Shown: positions 63,964 through 64,000 of the stretch, piece by piece
Numbering within the stretch: the first letter of the stretch is position 1
Layout: the number at the start of each line of letters is the position of its first letter
NCBI GenBank assembly: GCA_001917175.1
Contig: MNTV01000020.1
Coordinates: forward strand, 136,635 to 200,634
Direction: 5' to 3'
Length of the DNA stretch: 64,000 nt
From: Azospirillum sp. 51_20
GTDB lineage: Bacteria; Pseudomonadota; Alphaproteobacteria; RF32; CAG-239
Notes under the pieces: generated by a model
What the model was told of the DNA's origin: nothing
The model's input: the letters and a program-made list of their open reading frames with translations, nothing else
Databases searched by the model: none
Position numbers and translations under genes: made by a program

Positions 63964-64000
63964 GTCCTTTTTTGCCCGTTTTGTCTCACACGCCGTCCGT

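Overview
The window looks like a chromosomal segment of a Gram-negative bacterium, most likely an alphaproteobacterium and probably host-associated. The evidence is gene order: the complete S10-spc-alpha ribosomal block, ychF-pth-rplY, rimP-nusA-ylxR-infB-rbfA-truB-rpsO-pnp, and an lptF-type gene followed by lptD-surA-rsmA. An outer-membrane LPS transporter, an autotransporter and a SurA chaperone show a two-membrane envelope. Base composition is near 50 percent G+C by eye. The lineage call is inference; there is no rRNA or tRNA gene in the window.

Layout. 1-2.0 kb: 3' part of a Uup-type ABC-F ATPase, then a gene-free, structured stretch. 2.1-9.5 kb: rplQ, separated from rpoA by about 7 kb that carries dtd, a tightly coupled five-gene operon (methyltransferase, AlaRS-core-like protein, MccF-like S66 peptidase, two dCTP-deaminase-like paralogues), a hypothetical gene and repeats. 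9.5-26.1 kb: alpha, spc and S10 ribosomal operons on the minus strand, broken between rplO and secY by about 3 kb of accessory DNA holding a hypothetical gene and decayed toxin/immunity-like fragments. 26.5-33 kb: autotransporter, ychF, pth, rplY, galU. 33.1-37.3 kb: a very large AsmA-family protein. 37.4-42.2 kb: nucleoside salvage operon cdd-punA-deoC-deoA ending in pgeF and a muropeptide amidase. 42.3-43.8 kb: metG. 44-53.2 kb: rimP-to-pnp transcription/translation operon with a terminator-like hairpin in its leader. 53.3-55 kb: cluster of small membrane proteins around an orphan Gly-rich tail ORF. 55.1-57.5 kb: proton pyrophosphatase. 57.6-62.9 kb: LPS transport and outer-membrane biogenesis genes with rsmA. 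63.2-63.8 kb: an unrecognised gene.

Housekeeping genes use recognisable sigma-70-like promoters (TTGNNN, 15-17 nt, TATANT-like) and clear intrinsic terminators. Four of these terminators (after rpoA, rplO, galU and the last gene) are followed directly by copies of one dispersed, hairpin-rich intergenic repeat family.

The most interesting candidates for something undescribed are: (1) the translationally coupled five-gene operon at 3283-7118, whose members all belong to families that handle nucleotides, aminoacyl-adenylates or methyl groups, and in which the two dCTP-deaminase-like proteins have complementary losses of active-site residues; (2) the dispersed post-terminator repeat family; (3) two loci of small membrane proteins next to orphan toxin-tail-like ORFs.
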